From Flectonema sp. DT1601 (taxonomy: Eukaryota; Euglenozoa; Diplonemea; Diplonemida; Diplonemidae): a stretch of DNA of 64,000 bases. Below, in pieces: positions 46,701 through 56,874 of this stretch. The stretch lies in assembly GCA_964019425.1 (NCBI GenBank), contig OZ025788.1, positions 1,488,001 to 1,552,000 on the forward strand, in the 5' to 3' direction. Position numbers and translations under genes: made by a program. Position 1 is the first letter of the stretch. Each line of letters begins with the position of its first letter. The notes under the pieces are model-generated. The model was not told where the DNA came from and did not search any database. It saw nothing but the letters and a program-made list of their open reading frames with translations.

Positions 46701-48247
46701 GCAGCTTAAATTTGTTTGCAGGAAAAAAGTAAGCAGCTAAGATTTGCTTGTGGGAAGAAAATAAGCAGCCAAAATTTGCTTGCGGGAAGAGAATCAGCAG
46801 CCAAAATTTGCTTGCGGGAAGAAAATAAGCAGCTAAAATTTGCTTGCGGGAAGAAAATAAGCAGCCAAAATTTGCTTGCGGGAAGGGAATCAGCAGCCAA
46901 AATTTGCTTGCGGGAAGAAAATAAGCAGCCAAAATTTGCTTGCGGGAAGAAAATAAGCAGCTAAGATTTGCTTGCGGGAAGAAAATAAGCAGCTAAAATT
47001 TGCTAGCGGGAAGAAAATAAGCAGCCAAAATTTGCTTGCGGGAAGAAAATAAGCAGCTAAGATTTGCTTGCGGGAAGAAAATAAGCAGCTAAAATTTGCT
47101 TGCGGGAAGAAAATAAGCAGCTAAAATTTGCTAGCGGGAAGAAAATAAGCAGCCAAAATTTGCTTGCGGGAAGAAAATAAGCAGCTAAAATTTGCTTGCG
47201 GGAAGAAAATAAGCAGCTAAAATTTGCTTGCGGGAAGAGAATCAGCAGCCAAAATTTGCTTGCGGGAAGAAAATAAGCAGCCAAAATTTGCTTGCGGGAA
47301 GAAAATAAGCAGCCAAAAATTGCTTGCGGGAAGAGAATCAGCAGCCAAAATTTGCTTGCGGGAAGAAAATAAGCAGCCAAAATTTGCTTGCGGGAAGAAA
47401 ATAAGCAGCTAAAATTTGCTTGCGGGAAGAAAATAAGCAGCCAAAATTTGCTTGCGGGAAGAGAATCAGCAGCCAAAATTTGCTTGCAGGAAGAAAATAT
47501 GCAGCCAAAATTTGCTTGCGGGAAGAAAATAAGCAGCCAAAATTTGCTTGCGGGAAGAAAATAAGCAGCCAAAAATTGCTTGCGGGAAGAGAATCAGCAG
47601 CCAAAATTTGCTTGCGGGAAGAAAATAAGCAGCCAAAATTTGCTTGCGGGAAGAGAATCAGCAGCCAAAATTTGCTTGCAGGAAGAGAATCAGCAGCCAA
47701 AATTTGCTTGCGGGAAGAAAATAAGCAGCCAAAATTTGCTTGCGGGAAGAAAATAAGCAGCCAAAAATTGCTTGCGGGAAGAGAATCAGCAGCCAAAATT
47801 TGCTTGCGGGAAGAAAATAAGCAGCCAAAATTTGCTTGCGGGAAGAGAATCAGCAGCCAAAATTTGCTTGCAGGAAGAAAATATGCAGCCAAAATTTGCT
47901 TGCGGGAAGAAAATAAGCAGCCAAAATTTGCTTGCGGGAAGAGAATCAGCAGCCAAAATTTGCTTGCGGGAAGAAAATAAGCAGCCAAAATTTGCTTGCG
48001 GGAAGAAAATAAGCAGCCAAAATTTGCTTGCGGGAAGAGAATCAGTAGCCAAAACTTGCTTGCGGGAAGAAAATAAGCAGCTAAAATTTGCTTGCGGGAA
48101 GAAAATAAGCAGCTAAAATTTGCTTGCGGGAAGAAAATAAGCAGCTAAGATTTGCTTGCGGGAAGAGAATCAGCAGCCAAAATTTGCTTGCGGGAAGAGA
48201 ATCAGCAGCTAAAATTTGCTTGCAAGAAGAAAATTAGCAGCCAAAAT
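46701..48247. repeat. 32-bp minisatellite, about 48 copies
   Basis: The unit is 32 bp, built around GCAGCCAAAATTTGCTTGCG and GGAAGAAAATAA. Two main variant sites are GAAAATAAG versus GAGAATCAG and AGCCAAAA versus AGCTAAAA. Variants recur in mixed blocks, which indicates local reshuffling. Since 32 is not a multiple of 3, long open frames appear on both strands every three units; none looks like a gene. Confidence 0.96.
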
Positions 48248-49312
48248 TTGCTCAGGGGTGCTACATAAGCATTGGTTGCAGAAAAGTGGCAAAAATGAAA
48301 GGAATTATTTATTAAAACCCAAATTGTCTAAACCATAACAAAAAGACAGCTTGGCACCAAAACTCTAAAACCTATTCTCCTCAGGGGATTTGTGAAGCCT
48401 TTTCGAGATCGATAGGCCAAGGGATAACCATAAAAAAGGTGTAACCATGATTTCTTGGAGGTGAGTGGCACAAAGAGCAGTAAAAAAAAATATCCCGTGA
48501 CAAAGGCAAATAACTGCAAAAGCAGCAATTCTCTTTCCGCAAACGCCCCCCCGTGGGTCATCAGGTCATTTGGTAGTGCCAACCTGCAACAGGTTAACAT
48601 GCAACACCCTACCCTACTCTACCCCACTCTACCCTACTTTCTTCCCGCAATGCGTGACACCATTCAACACTTACGTAGCACTTAGCACCAGGCCTGCTTG
48701 CGGGGAGAAACAGAAGCCCCATTCCCAGTACGGAAGTAGCTAGGCCTGGCGCTTACATAGCACTTCTGGGCGACCTAATATTATCCCTGTAATGCGTGGC
48801 ACTATTACGTAGCACTCAGCACCAGGCCTGCTAGCAGGAAGAAACAGAAGCCTCATTCCCAGTACGGAAGTAGCTAGGCCTGGCCAGCTTACAGTGCTGC
48901 GTAAGTTCTGACTGGCAAACAACTGCAAAACTTTTTTCTCCACACAGAAATTTGAAGACTTTTTGGGGCCGATAGATCGAGAGATAACCATAAAAAAAGC
49001 AAAAAGTGGTAAAAAAAAAAAAAAAAATTCAGTGACAAAGGCAAATTTCTTTCTGCAAACGCCCGCCGTGGATCATCAGACTGTCATTTGGTAGCGCCGA
49101 CTTGCCACAGGTCAATATGCAACGCTACTTTTCTTTCTGTAATGCGTGGCACCAGTCAACACTTATGTTGCACTTAGAACCAGACCTTCTTGCGGGAATG
49201 CAAAGAAGAATTAGTGTGTAATTAGGTGAGGCCTGGCCTGGGTACCTGGCCCAGGACTTGGTGGATTTCCTCAGAACCCAAAATATCCCCAATGCTGACA
49301 ATTATATAGGAG
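48248..49312. repeat. S1 segment, long copy, left flank of the large 8-mer array
   Basis: A longer relative of 44740-45322. It contains an internal near-duplicate of about 135 bp (near 48670-48760 and 48808-48895, with GCACCAGGCCTGC and AGTACGGAAGTAGCTAGGCC) and a third run of the GATAACCATAAAAAA block near 48985. It ends at ATTATATAGGAG against the array. Confidence 0.8.
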
Positions 49313-52020
49313 AAACCCGCAAACCCGCAAACCCGCAAACCCGCAAACCCGCAAACCCGCAAACCCGCAAACCCGCAAACCCGCAAACCCGCAAACCCGC
49401 AAACCCGCAAACCCGCAAACCCGCAAACCCGCAAACCCGCAAACCCGCAAACCCGCAAACCCGCAAACCCGCAAACCCGCAAACCCGCAAACCCGCAAAC
49501 CCGCAAACCCGCAAACCCGCAAACCCGCAAACCCGCAAACCCGCAAACCCGCAAACCCGCAAACCCGCAAACCCGCAAACCCGCAAACCCGCAAACCCGC
49601 AAACCCGCAAACCCGCAAACCCGCAAACCCGCAAACCCGCAAACCCGCAAACCCGCAAACCCGCAAACCCGCAAACCCGCAAACCCGCAAACCCGCAAAC
49701 CCGCAAACCCGCAAACCCGCAAACCCGCAAACCCGCAAACCCGCAAACCCGCAAACCCGCAAACCCGCAAACCCGCAAACCCGCAAACCCGCAAACCCGC
49801 AAACCCGCAAACCCGCAAACCCGCAAACCCGCAAACCCGCAAACCCGCAAACCCGCAAACCCGCAAACCCGCAAACCCGCAAACCCGCAAACCCGCAAAC
49901 CCGCAAACCCGCAAACCCGCAAACCCGCAAACCCGCAAACCCGCAAACCCGCAAACCCGCAAACCCGCAAACCCGCAAACCCGCAAACCCGCAAACCCGC
50001 AAACCCGCAAACCCGCAAACCCGCAAACCCGCAAACCCGCAAACCCGCAAACCCGCAAACCCGCAAACCCGCAAACCCGCAAACCCGCAAACCCGCAAAC
50101 CCGCAAACCCGCAAACCCGCAAACCCGCAAACCCGCAAACCCGCAAACCCGCAAACCCGCAAACCCGCAAACCCGCAAACCCGCAAACCCGCAAACCCGC
50201 AAACCCGCAAACCCGCAAACCCGCAAACCCGCAAACCCGCAAACCCGCAAACCCGCAAACCCGCAAACCCGCAAACCCGCAAACCCGCAAACCCGCAAAC
50301 CCGCAAACCCGCAAACCCGCAAACCCGCAAACCCGCAAACCCGCAAACCCGCAAACCCGCAAACCCGCAAACCCGCAAACCCGCAAACCCGCAAACCCGC
50401 AAACCCGCAAACCCGCAAACCCGCAAACCCGCAAACCCGCAAACCCGCAAACCCGCAAACCCGCAAACCCGCAAACCCGCAAACCCGCAAACCCGCAAAC
50501 CCGCAAACCCGCAAACCCGCAAACCCGCAAACCCGCAAACCCGCAAACCCGCAAACCCGCAAACCCGCAAACCCGCAAACCCGCAAACCCGCAAACCCGC
50601 AAACCCGCAAACCCGCAAACCCGCAAACCCGCAAACCCGCAAACCCGCAAACCCGCAAACCCGCAAACCCGCAAACCCGCAAACCCGCAAACCCGCAAAC
50701 CCGCAAACCCGCAAACCCGCAAACCCGCAAACCCGCAAACCCGCAAACCCGCAAACCCGCAAACCCGCAAACCCGCAAACCCGCAAACCCGCAAACCCGC
50801 AAACCCGCAAACCCGCAAACCCGCAAACCCGCAAACCCGCAAACCCGCAAACCCGCAAACCCGCAAACCCGCAAACCCGCAAACCCGCAAACCCGCAAAC
50901 CCGCAAACCCGCAAACCCGCAAACCCGCAAACCCGCAAACCCGCAAACCCGCAAACCCGCAAACCCGCAAACCCGCAAACCCGCAAACCCGCAAACCCGC
51001 AAACCCGCAAACCCGCAAACCCGCAAACCCGCAAACCCGCAAACCCGCAAACCCGCAAACCCGCAAACCCGCAAACCCGCAAACCCGCAAACCCGCAAAC
51101 CCGCAAACCCGCAAACCCGCAAACCCGCAAACCCGCAAACCCGCAAACCCGCAAACCCGCAAACCCGCAAACCCGCAAACCCGCAAACCCGCAAACCCGC
51201 AAACCCGCAAACCCGCAAACCCGCAAACCCGCAAACCCGCAAACCCGCAAACCCGCAAACCCGCAAACCCGCAAACCCGCAAACCCGCAAACCCGCAAAC
51301 CCGCAAACCCGCAAACCCGCAAACCCGCAAACCCGCAAACCCGCAAACCCGCAAACCCGCAAACCCGCAAACCCGCAAACCCGCAAACCCGCAAACCCGC
51401 AAACCCGCAAACCCGCAAACCCGCAAACCCGCAAACCCGCAAACCCGCAAACCCGCAAACCCGCAAACCCGCAAACCCGCAAACCCGCAAACCCGCAAAC
51501 CCGCAAACCCGCAAACCCGCAAACCCGCAAACCCGCAAACCCGCAAACCCGCAAACCCGCAAACCCGCAAACCCGCAAACCCGCAAACCCGCAAACCCGC
51601 AAACCCGCAAACCCGCAAACCCGCAAACCCGCAAACCCGCAAACCCGCAAACCCGCAAACCCGCAAACCCGCAAACCCGCAAACCCGCAAACCCGCAAAC
51701 CCGCAAACCCGCAAACCCGCAAACCCGCAAACCCGCAAACCCGCAAACCCGCAAACCCGCAAACCCGCAAACCCGCAAACCCGCAAACCCGCAAACCCGC
51801 AAACCCGCAAACCCGCAAACCCGCAAACCCGCAAACCCGCAAACCCGCAAACCCGCAAACCCGCAAACCCGCAAACCCGCAAACCCGCAAACCCGCAAAC
51901 CCGCAAACCCGCAAACCCGCAAACCCGCAAACCCGCAAACCCGCAAACCCGCAAACCCGCAAACCCGCAAACCCGCAAACCCGCAAACCCGCAAACCCGC
52001 AAACCCGCAAACCCGCAAAC
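49313..52020. repeat. CCCGCAAA array, about 338 copies (left part)
   Basis: 2708 bp of 8-mer with no variant unit that I can see. It is interrupted by the DIRS-type element and continues in the same orientation at 56875. The C-rich strand is the + strand; the G-rich strand reads TTTGCGGG. Confidence 0.99.
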
Positions 52021-52208
52021 CTAACTACAGCGGGGAACCGGAACTTCGAAGTACAGCCGTCAGCATCATTTTCTCGCCATCGTTTGGCGCATCGATACAT
52101 CCTATCAGAATATATTTCATTTTATTTAGAGCTGTTTAACTCATGTTTACCTTTCCTTTTCTTTCAGCCGACGGGTTCGACCTATTAAACACTTAAACAA
52201 AAAGAAAA
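52021..52208 (+). repeat. A1 terminal split repeat
   Basis: 188 bp, identical by eye to A2 (56407-56594). It contains a pyrimidine tract ending in CAG (near 52150-52167) shortly before the first ORF. Confidence 0.95.
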
Positions 52209-53441
52209 ATGGGTGATACTTATGACTTCGAATTTCCTAACTCATTAGTTACGCTATGGGGAAATACCGGTGAGGAACTGCTACCGAGAAGACACATAAA
52301 TATGCCAGATGTATTGGGTCGGATCCCATGGGCTGATTGGACAAGTGAAGCAGGCAAAATGATGATGATAATGGTGCTTGCAAGGTGCCTTGGGTGTGAT
52401 AGAGAAGTAATTCAAGGTATTTCACCGAGAAAGGTTGCAATATTAATTGACGCGCTGCGAGGTCGGAATAATTTAATTGTTGATAGCATCGCCGAAGCTG
52501 TACAGAACGGGACACTAGCAAGCCTTTCTGGGATGCCTCAAGATCCGTTTAGAAAAGTTGAAGCGATTGTAACGACAGTTGCAAATAGACAAAGCCAGCA
52601 AGACGAGAATCTCACAGGACTGTATCGTAGTACCGCTCAAGAATTTGCGAAGCATGAAGGAGCGATCCGTGCAGTAAGTAGCGAAGCAGCAAATGCCACG
52701 GCCGCCGCGACAACAGCTGTTAAAAGTACCAATGATAGACAAGATTCGCTCGAGTCACGAACGGATGCTTTCGCAACAGATGTACTGAGTAGGCTGAACA
52801 GGCAGTCAAAGCTTATTGAGGAGCAGCAGGAAATGATCTCTAAGCAAGATAAACAAATTGCAAACTTGATGCGGGCGTCGTACAGATACGTCCACCCAAT
52901 GAGCGCGCAACCGGCGCCTCGCACGACTGCACCTGAACAGCCGGAGCCAAGGGCTCGGTATGAAGAACCGACTTCCGCTGAAGAAACAAGAATTCACAAT
53001 CCAGTCTCGCATACTGTCCGTTCCGTTGCGGAAGACCCTGATAGGTGGATGGAGTACGCAGATGCCAGTAACTTCCAACTGACGGAATTAATTCGAGAGT
53101 TGCGAACATGGGTTCCTAGCAAGAAAGGGGATCTGCAAGATGGGATGGAGGCGGTGATCGGTGCGATCGAAGTCATCTTGCATCCGGAACGGGACGCTGA
53201 AGACGCTGTGCTTGCCCTTGCCGACAGCTTGCAGGTATTAAGGTGTAAGGCAAGGGATGGATGGAAGGCGGCTGAAGCTTTTAAAGGTGAACTCTGGAGG
53301 GAACAGAATGTTGCCCCACGTTATGCGAAAGCATGGCGGGCGTCTAGCACAGCTAAGGTGAAGTCAAACTACGCTGCGCGGAAAGAAGTCTCTAGAGGTT
53401 CAAAAAACGAAGCTTCAAAGGGCGGCAGGTCCCATCAATGA
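52209..53441 (+). CDS. Gag-like ORF of the DIRS-type element
   Basis: 410 residues starting immediately after the A1 repeat, which fixes the start. There is no zinc knuckle. The middle (residues about 180-220) is a probable coiled coil with heptad-like spacing, and the C terminus is basic. Position and size fit the gag-like first ORF of Ngaro/VIPER-type elements; sequence similarity to known gag proteins was not testable here. Confidence 0.7.
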   Translation: MGDTYDFEFPNSLVTLWGNTGEELLPRRHINMPDVLGRIPWADWTSEAGKMMMIMVLARCLGCDREVIQGISPRKVAILIDALRGRNNLIVDSIAEAVQNGTLASLSGMPQDPFRKVEAIVTTVANRQSQQDENLTGLYRSTAQEFAKHEGAIRAVSSEAANATAAATTAVKSTNDRQDSLESRTDAFATDVLSRLNRQSKLIEEQQEMISKQDKQIANLMRASYRYVHPMSAQPAPRTTAPEQPEPRARYEEPTSAEETRIHNPVSHTVRSVAEDPDRWMEYADASNFQLTELIRELRTWVPSKKGDLQDGMEAVIGAIEVILHPERDAEDAVLALADSLQVLRCKARDGWKAAEAFKGELWREQNVAPRYAKAWRASSTAKVKSNYAARKEVSRGSKNEASKGGRSHQ

Positions 53442-56146
53442 AAAGAACGCAAGTGGTTGGGGACGGGCGCACCAGCCACGCGAAAGTTAAAATGGCGCCG
53501 AAATTACCAGAAAAGTCCATTGTCCGGGTTGCAACCGACTTTTCCTACTACCCAAGAGACCCAACCGGAGCTGCCTATTCTGACGAGGGAAATTTTAAAC
53601 CATCTTGGGAAGAAAGACCGAACTCGCTCTGCGCATACAGAGGACGGCGTCAGCGCGGAAGACGCTTCGAAGAAGCTGGCCGACGTGGTCGGGAAGATGT
53701 GGGCAGCGAGTACATCGGCGAAGAGACGAAACCTCTGGGCAAGACTCTTATCGTGGGCGGAAGTGAACAGCTTGCCAGTAAACGCGGAAACCGCTGTCTT
53801 ATTCGTCCTTGCCACGAGGGTGAAACCACAAGGGCTACTTCAGTATGCAAAGTCCCTATCAGCAATCATGAAGTGTCTGGGAATGGACAATCGACAGCTA
53901 CTAACTCTTGCCACCGCGCTACGAGCAGACGGCGCAGCTATTCCGACAAAGCAAGCACGGCCAATTACAAGGGAGGCTCTCATGGCCTGGGCGGAGTCAT
54001 CATCGGACGAACTATGGCTGGCAACAATGATCTGCTGGAAGACAGCCTCAAGATGGGGCGAGGTTCAGGCACTCACGTCGGAGCAATTCATTCGAGTGGA
54101 GAGGGAGGAAGTGATCATCGACTGGCTCAGCACGCCGAAGCTTCGATCAGCAAATCCATTCGTCCCGTCACGTTGGACTGTGATACGGGGGAGCATGACG
54201 GGAGAGATCTGGTTGCTTTTAAAGGACAAGATTCCATTCGGGGCACTCACAAACAGAACAACAGAAATGTTGGATCGGATGTGGGGAAGGGATCCGAACA
54301 TGAAGGGATTTACAGCACACTCGATAAAGCGCGGCGCAGCAACAGTACTTTACGAAAACCTTGCAAAGGGAGCGGACTTACCGGAGCACATTATCTCTCG
54401 GACCCTGAAGCATGCGGAGAAGGAGACAGGGATATCATCAACATCGCTGAGGTACGGGGGTGCGCCAGCCGACATGGCAGTTGCTCTACAGACTTGGAAA
54501 GCCACCCAGCTCTTGTAAAACATGCACCGCATAGCATCTCGAGAAGGGGCCAGCGGACGAGGCTACCTGTCACAGCGGAAGAGAAGGCATCACCGCTTCA
54601 TGTTTCTTCTATAAAACTAATGAATGTTGACGGGCTTCGAGGGAGGCTGAACGACTCGGCAAGGGTGCGGTTTGATAGTGTCTGGGATATGGTATTCCCA
54701 AGGCAAACACCACCTTCGCGAAGCAGCACACACTCGAAACACTCAACTCTCCAGCCTAGCCATGCTGACGAACTGGTTAGTCGCTCTATCGCACGCCATG
54801 CTGAAGCAGGGGGGGTAATGCAAAATGTGCCGTTCACTGTTGTTGAGGAGAAGGCTGAGGGCTTACGCCAGCGATTCATACTCTGGACAAAGGGACTGAA
54901 CGACTGGGGCGAGGGTACTGGGTACCAAGCCGCCGTTCCACTGAAGCACATCTCAGCTTATCTTGGTGCTGTCAAGCAGGAGTGCGCCACAACTCGTGAC
55001 TTCAGAACAGGATTCTTTGCGATTGAAATTCCAACATATGCAAGACATCTCTTCAGGTTCCAAGATAGCTCTGGAAGATGGTTCGAGATGCAACGACTAC
55101 CGATGGGACATATTGGCGCCCCGGAACTAATGCACACGCTCGCCGCATCCGCTGCAGGACATCCCGACTACGTTAGAAGTGACATTGCCGTGCACTCCGT
55201 TGGTATTGACATCTTTATTGACAATATAAGGTACACAGGGGAGCGGAAGCATATTCTCGATGCGACGACAGTGCTTGATGAGACTGCTTCGGGTATGTCT
55301 ATTACATGGAAGGCTTCCGACTCACATACTGCTGCGACAACCTACACGTTCCTCGGGGCGGACTTTAATCATGAGCTTCGTACGGTAAGGGCTTCTGAGA
55401 AAATTCGACGCAAGATAAGTGGTGTGAATCTTTCCAACTGCACAGCTTCACAGCTCGAGTCACTCGGAGGAAGACTTGTTCACGCAAGCGCAATTGCAGG
55501 CGTTCCGATGGGTCAGTTCTGGTATGCAGTGAAGTTCCTTCGAAGGCTTGTCAACGGTCTCAATAGGGGGACCCGCCGTCCAGAAGCGAATGTTAACATC
55601 CCGCCGTCAGTTACCGCACAACTCTCTGCATGGTGCACTGCGGCTCTCAAGCAACAGACGATCTTCCAGCATGATAGCAGAAATTCAGTTACAACGTTCA
55701 TCGACGCTTCTATGACGGGATGGGGCGGCGTTATTATTGATGACTCAACAGCTGAAATTATTATCCTCGGCGGCTCCTGGACGCCATCAGAAGCACGCCT
55801 CCACATCAACGTTCTCGAATCTCTTGCATTATCTAAGACGCTTTCTCAGCTTCCCGTAAGATATAAGGGTGGCACCCTATCACTCTGGATCGATAACACT
55901 TCTGTTGTTGGTGCACTTCGAAAGAAACTCTGTGCTAGGTCAGCAGACTTAAACAAGAATGTCGTTCTTTCTTCTATAATATTCAAGAACCTCCAGCTCG
56001 ATGTTAACATCGGATGGGTCGCGTCAGCTAACAATCCAGCTGACATCCCATCACGCCTCCCAGAACACAAAATCTCATCGGCATCAACACTGCATACTGT
56101 CGAACTTGCGCTGCGGAGGTTTATTACAAGCGACGGGGTGGAGTGA
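53438..56146 (+). CDS. Reverse transcriptase/RNase H ORF of the DIRS-type element
   Basis: A long frame whose recognisable part starts after the recombinase ORF. Reverse transcriptase: fingers and palm with FRFQDSSGRWFEMQRLPMG and the catalytic strand around GIDIFIDNIR. RNase H follows: TTFIDASMTGWGG, HINVLESLALSKTL, LWIDNTSVVGAL and NNPADIPSR. The first part of the frame overlaps the recombinase and shows no domain of its own. The stop lies directly against repeat B1. Confidence 0.88.
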   Translation: MKRTQVVGDGRTSHAKVKMAPKLPEKSIVRVATDFSYYPRDPTGAAYSDEGNFKPSWEERPNSLCAYRGRRQRGRRFEEAGRRGREDVGSEYIGEETKPLGKTLIVGGSEQLASKRGNRCLIRPCHEGETTRATSVCKVPISNHEVSGNGQSTATNSCHRATSRRRSYSDKASTANYKGGSHGLGGVIIGRTMAGNNDLLEDSLKMGRGSGTHVGAIHSSGEGGSDHRLAQHAEASISKSIRPVTLDCDTGEHDGRDLVAFKGQDSIRGTHKQNNRNVGSDVGKGSEHEGIYSTLDKARRSNSTLRKPCKGSGLTGAHYLSDPEACGEGDRDIINIAEVRGCASRHGSCSTDLESHPALVKHAPHSISRRGQRTRLPVTAEEKASPLHVSSIKLMNVDGLRGRLNDSARVRFDSVWDMVFPRQTPPSRSSTHSKHSTLQPSHADELVSRSIARHAEAGGVMQNVPFTVVEEKAEGLRQRFILWTKGLNDWGEGTGYQAAVPLKHISAYLGAVKQECATTRDFRTGFFAIEIPTYARHLFRFQDSSGRWFEMQRLPMGHIGAPELMHTLAASAAGHPDYVRSDIAVHSVGIDIFIDNIRYTGERKHILDATTVLDETASGMSITWKASDSHTAATTYTFLGADFNHELRTVRASEKIRRKISGVNLSNCTASQLESLGGRLVHASAIAGVPMGQFWYAVKFLRRLVNGLNRGTRRPEANVNIPPSVTAQLSAWCTAALKQQTIFQHDSRNSVTTFIDASMTGWGGVIIDDSTAEIIILGGSWTPSEARLHINVLESLALSKTLSQLPVRYKGGTLSLWIDNTSVVGALRKKLCARSADLNKNVVLSSIIFKNLQLDVNIGWVASANNPADIPSRLPEHKISSASTLHTVELALRRFITSDGVE
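53457..54518 (+). CDS. Tyrosine recombinase ORF of the DIRS-type element
   Basis: 353 residues. The catalytic set of the phage-integrase fold is visible: Arg in KTASRWGEVQAL, His-x-x-Arg in HSIKRGAA, and a C-terminal Tyr in STSLRYGG. Known role: integration of the circular DNA copy by strand exchange, in place of a DDE integrase. It overlaps the long frame of the next ORF, as overlapping ORFs do in this group. Confidence 0.88.
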   Translation: MGTGAPATRKLKWRRNYQKSPLSGLQPTFPTTQETQPELPILTREILNHLGKKDRTRSAHTEDGVSAEDASKKLADVVGKMWAASTSAKRRNLWARLLSWAEVNSLPVNAETAVLFVLATRVKPQGLLQYAKSLSAIMKCLGMDNRQLLTLATALRADGAAIPTKQARPITREALMAWAESSSDELWLATMICWKTASRWGEVQALTSEQFIRVEREEVIIDWLSTPKLRSANPFVPSRWTVIRGSMTGEIWLLLKDKIPFGALTNRTTEMLDRMWGRDPNMKGFTAHSIKRGAATVLYENLAKGADLPEHIISRTLKHAEKETGISSTSLRYGGAPADMAVALQTWKATQLL

Positions 56147-56406
56147 GGCAGGCCAACCGGTGCCGCTACTCGGACTGCTCACTCACATGGCTTTCTGCCA
56201 CGCTCAGCCGATAGCGACCACCACCTGCGGTCTACTTACCTCACTTCGTGAAAAGAATTTGTGAACTCTTATAGTTTAATTTCTCTATCCTTCCTAGTGA
56301 TAGACGAGCTACTTAGTTTTATCCATAGTTTCATGTTTTACTATTACATTTCTTCTACTCTTATCTTTCCTTCCTTTCTTTCAGGCTGTACAGGGGTTAT
56401 GGTTCC
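56147..56406 (+). repeat. B1 internal split repeat
   Basis: 260 bp, identical by eye to B2 at 56614-56873. Its end carries a long pyrimidine tract ending in CAG (near 56360-56384) and the GGTTCCC junction to A2. Confidence 0.95.
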
Positions 56407-56594
56407 CTAACTACAGCGGGGAACCGGAACTTCGAAGTACAGCCGTCAGCATCATTTTCTCGCCATCGTTTGGCGCATCGATACATCCTATCAGAATATA
56501 TTTCATTTTATTTAGAGCTGTTTAACTCATGTTTACCTTTCCTTTTCTTTCAGCCGACGGGTTCGACCTATTAAACACTTAAACAAAAAGAAAA
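56407..56594 (+). repeat. A2 split repeat
   Basis: 188 bp copy of A1. The B1/A2 junction here (GGTTCCC then TAACTAC) corresponds to the joined ends expected in a circular intermediate. Confidence 0.95.
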
Positions 56595-56613
56595 CCCACC
56601 CACCGACCCCCTC

Positions 56614-56873
56614 GGCAGGCCAACCGGTGCCGCTACTCGGACTGCTCACTCACATGGCTTTCTGCCACGCTCAGCCGATAGCGACCACCACCTGCGGTCT
56701 ACTTACCTCACTTCGTGAAAAGAATTTGTGAACTCTTATAGTTTAATTTCTCTATCCTTCCTAGTGATAGACGAGCTACTTAGTTTTATCCATAGTTTCA
56801 TGTTTTACTATTACATTTCTTCTACTCTTATCTTTCCTTCCTTTCTTTCAGGCTGTACAGGGGTTATGGTTCC
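56614..56873 (+). repeat. B2 terminal split repeat
   Basis: 260 bp copy of B1. It ends at GGTTCCCC against the 8-mer array. The 19-bp spacer 56595-56613 separates it from A2. Confidence 0.95.
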
Positions 56874-56874
56874 C

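Larger units (their letters stand above)
52021..56874 (+). mobile_element. DIRS-group (Ngaro/VIPER-type) tyrosine-recombinase retrotransposon, looks whole
   Basis: A fossil or possibly recent virus-like element inserted in the 8-mer array. Parts in order: A1 repeat (52021-52208), gag-like ORF, tyrosine recombinase ORF, reverse transcriptase/RNase H ORF, B1 (56147-56406), A2 (56407-56594), a 19-bp spacer and B2 (56614-56873). Split direct repeats of this type are the hallmark of Ngaro and VIPER/TATE-type elements, as opposed to true LTRs. A1/A2 and B1/B2 look identical by eye and no interruption is visible in the ORFs, so the insertion is young. There is no target-site duplication, as expected for recombinase-mediated integration. 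Confidence 0.92.

Noticed and set aside
46716-48116. Long frames on both strands of the 32-bp repeat
   Set aside because: They are open only because the unit lacks stops. Both strands and several frames are equally open, and there is no start context or flanking coding sequence.
49222-52188. Reading frames of 915-976 codons on both strands over the 8-mer array
   Set aside because: CCCGCAAA has no stop in any frame on either strand when repeated, and the 24-nt cycle gives an 8-residue peptide in every frame. They are artefacts of repeat composition.
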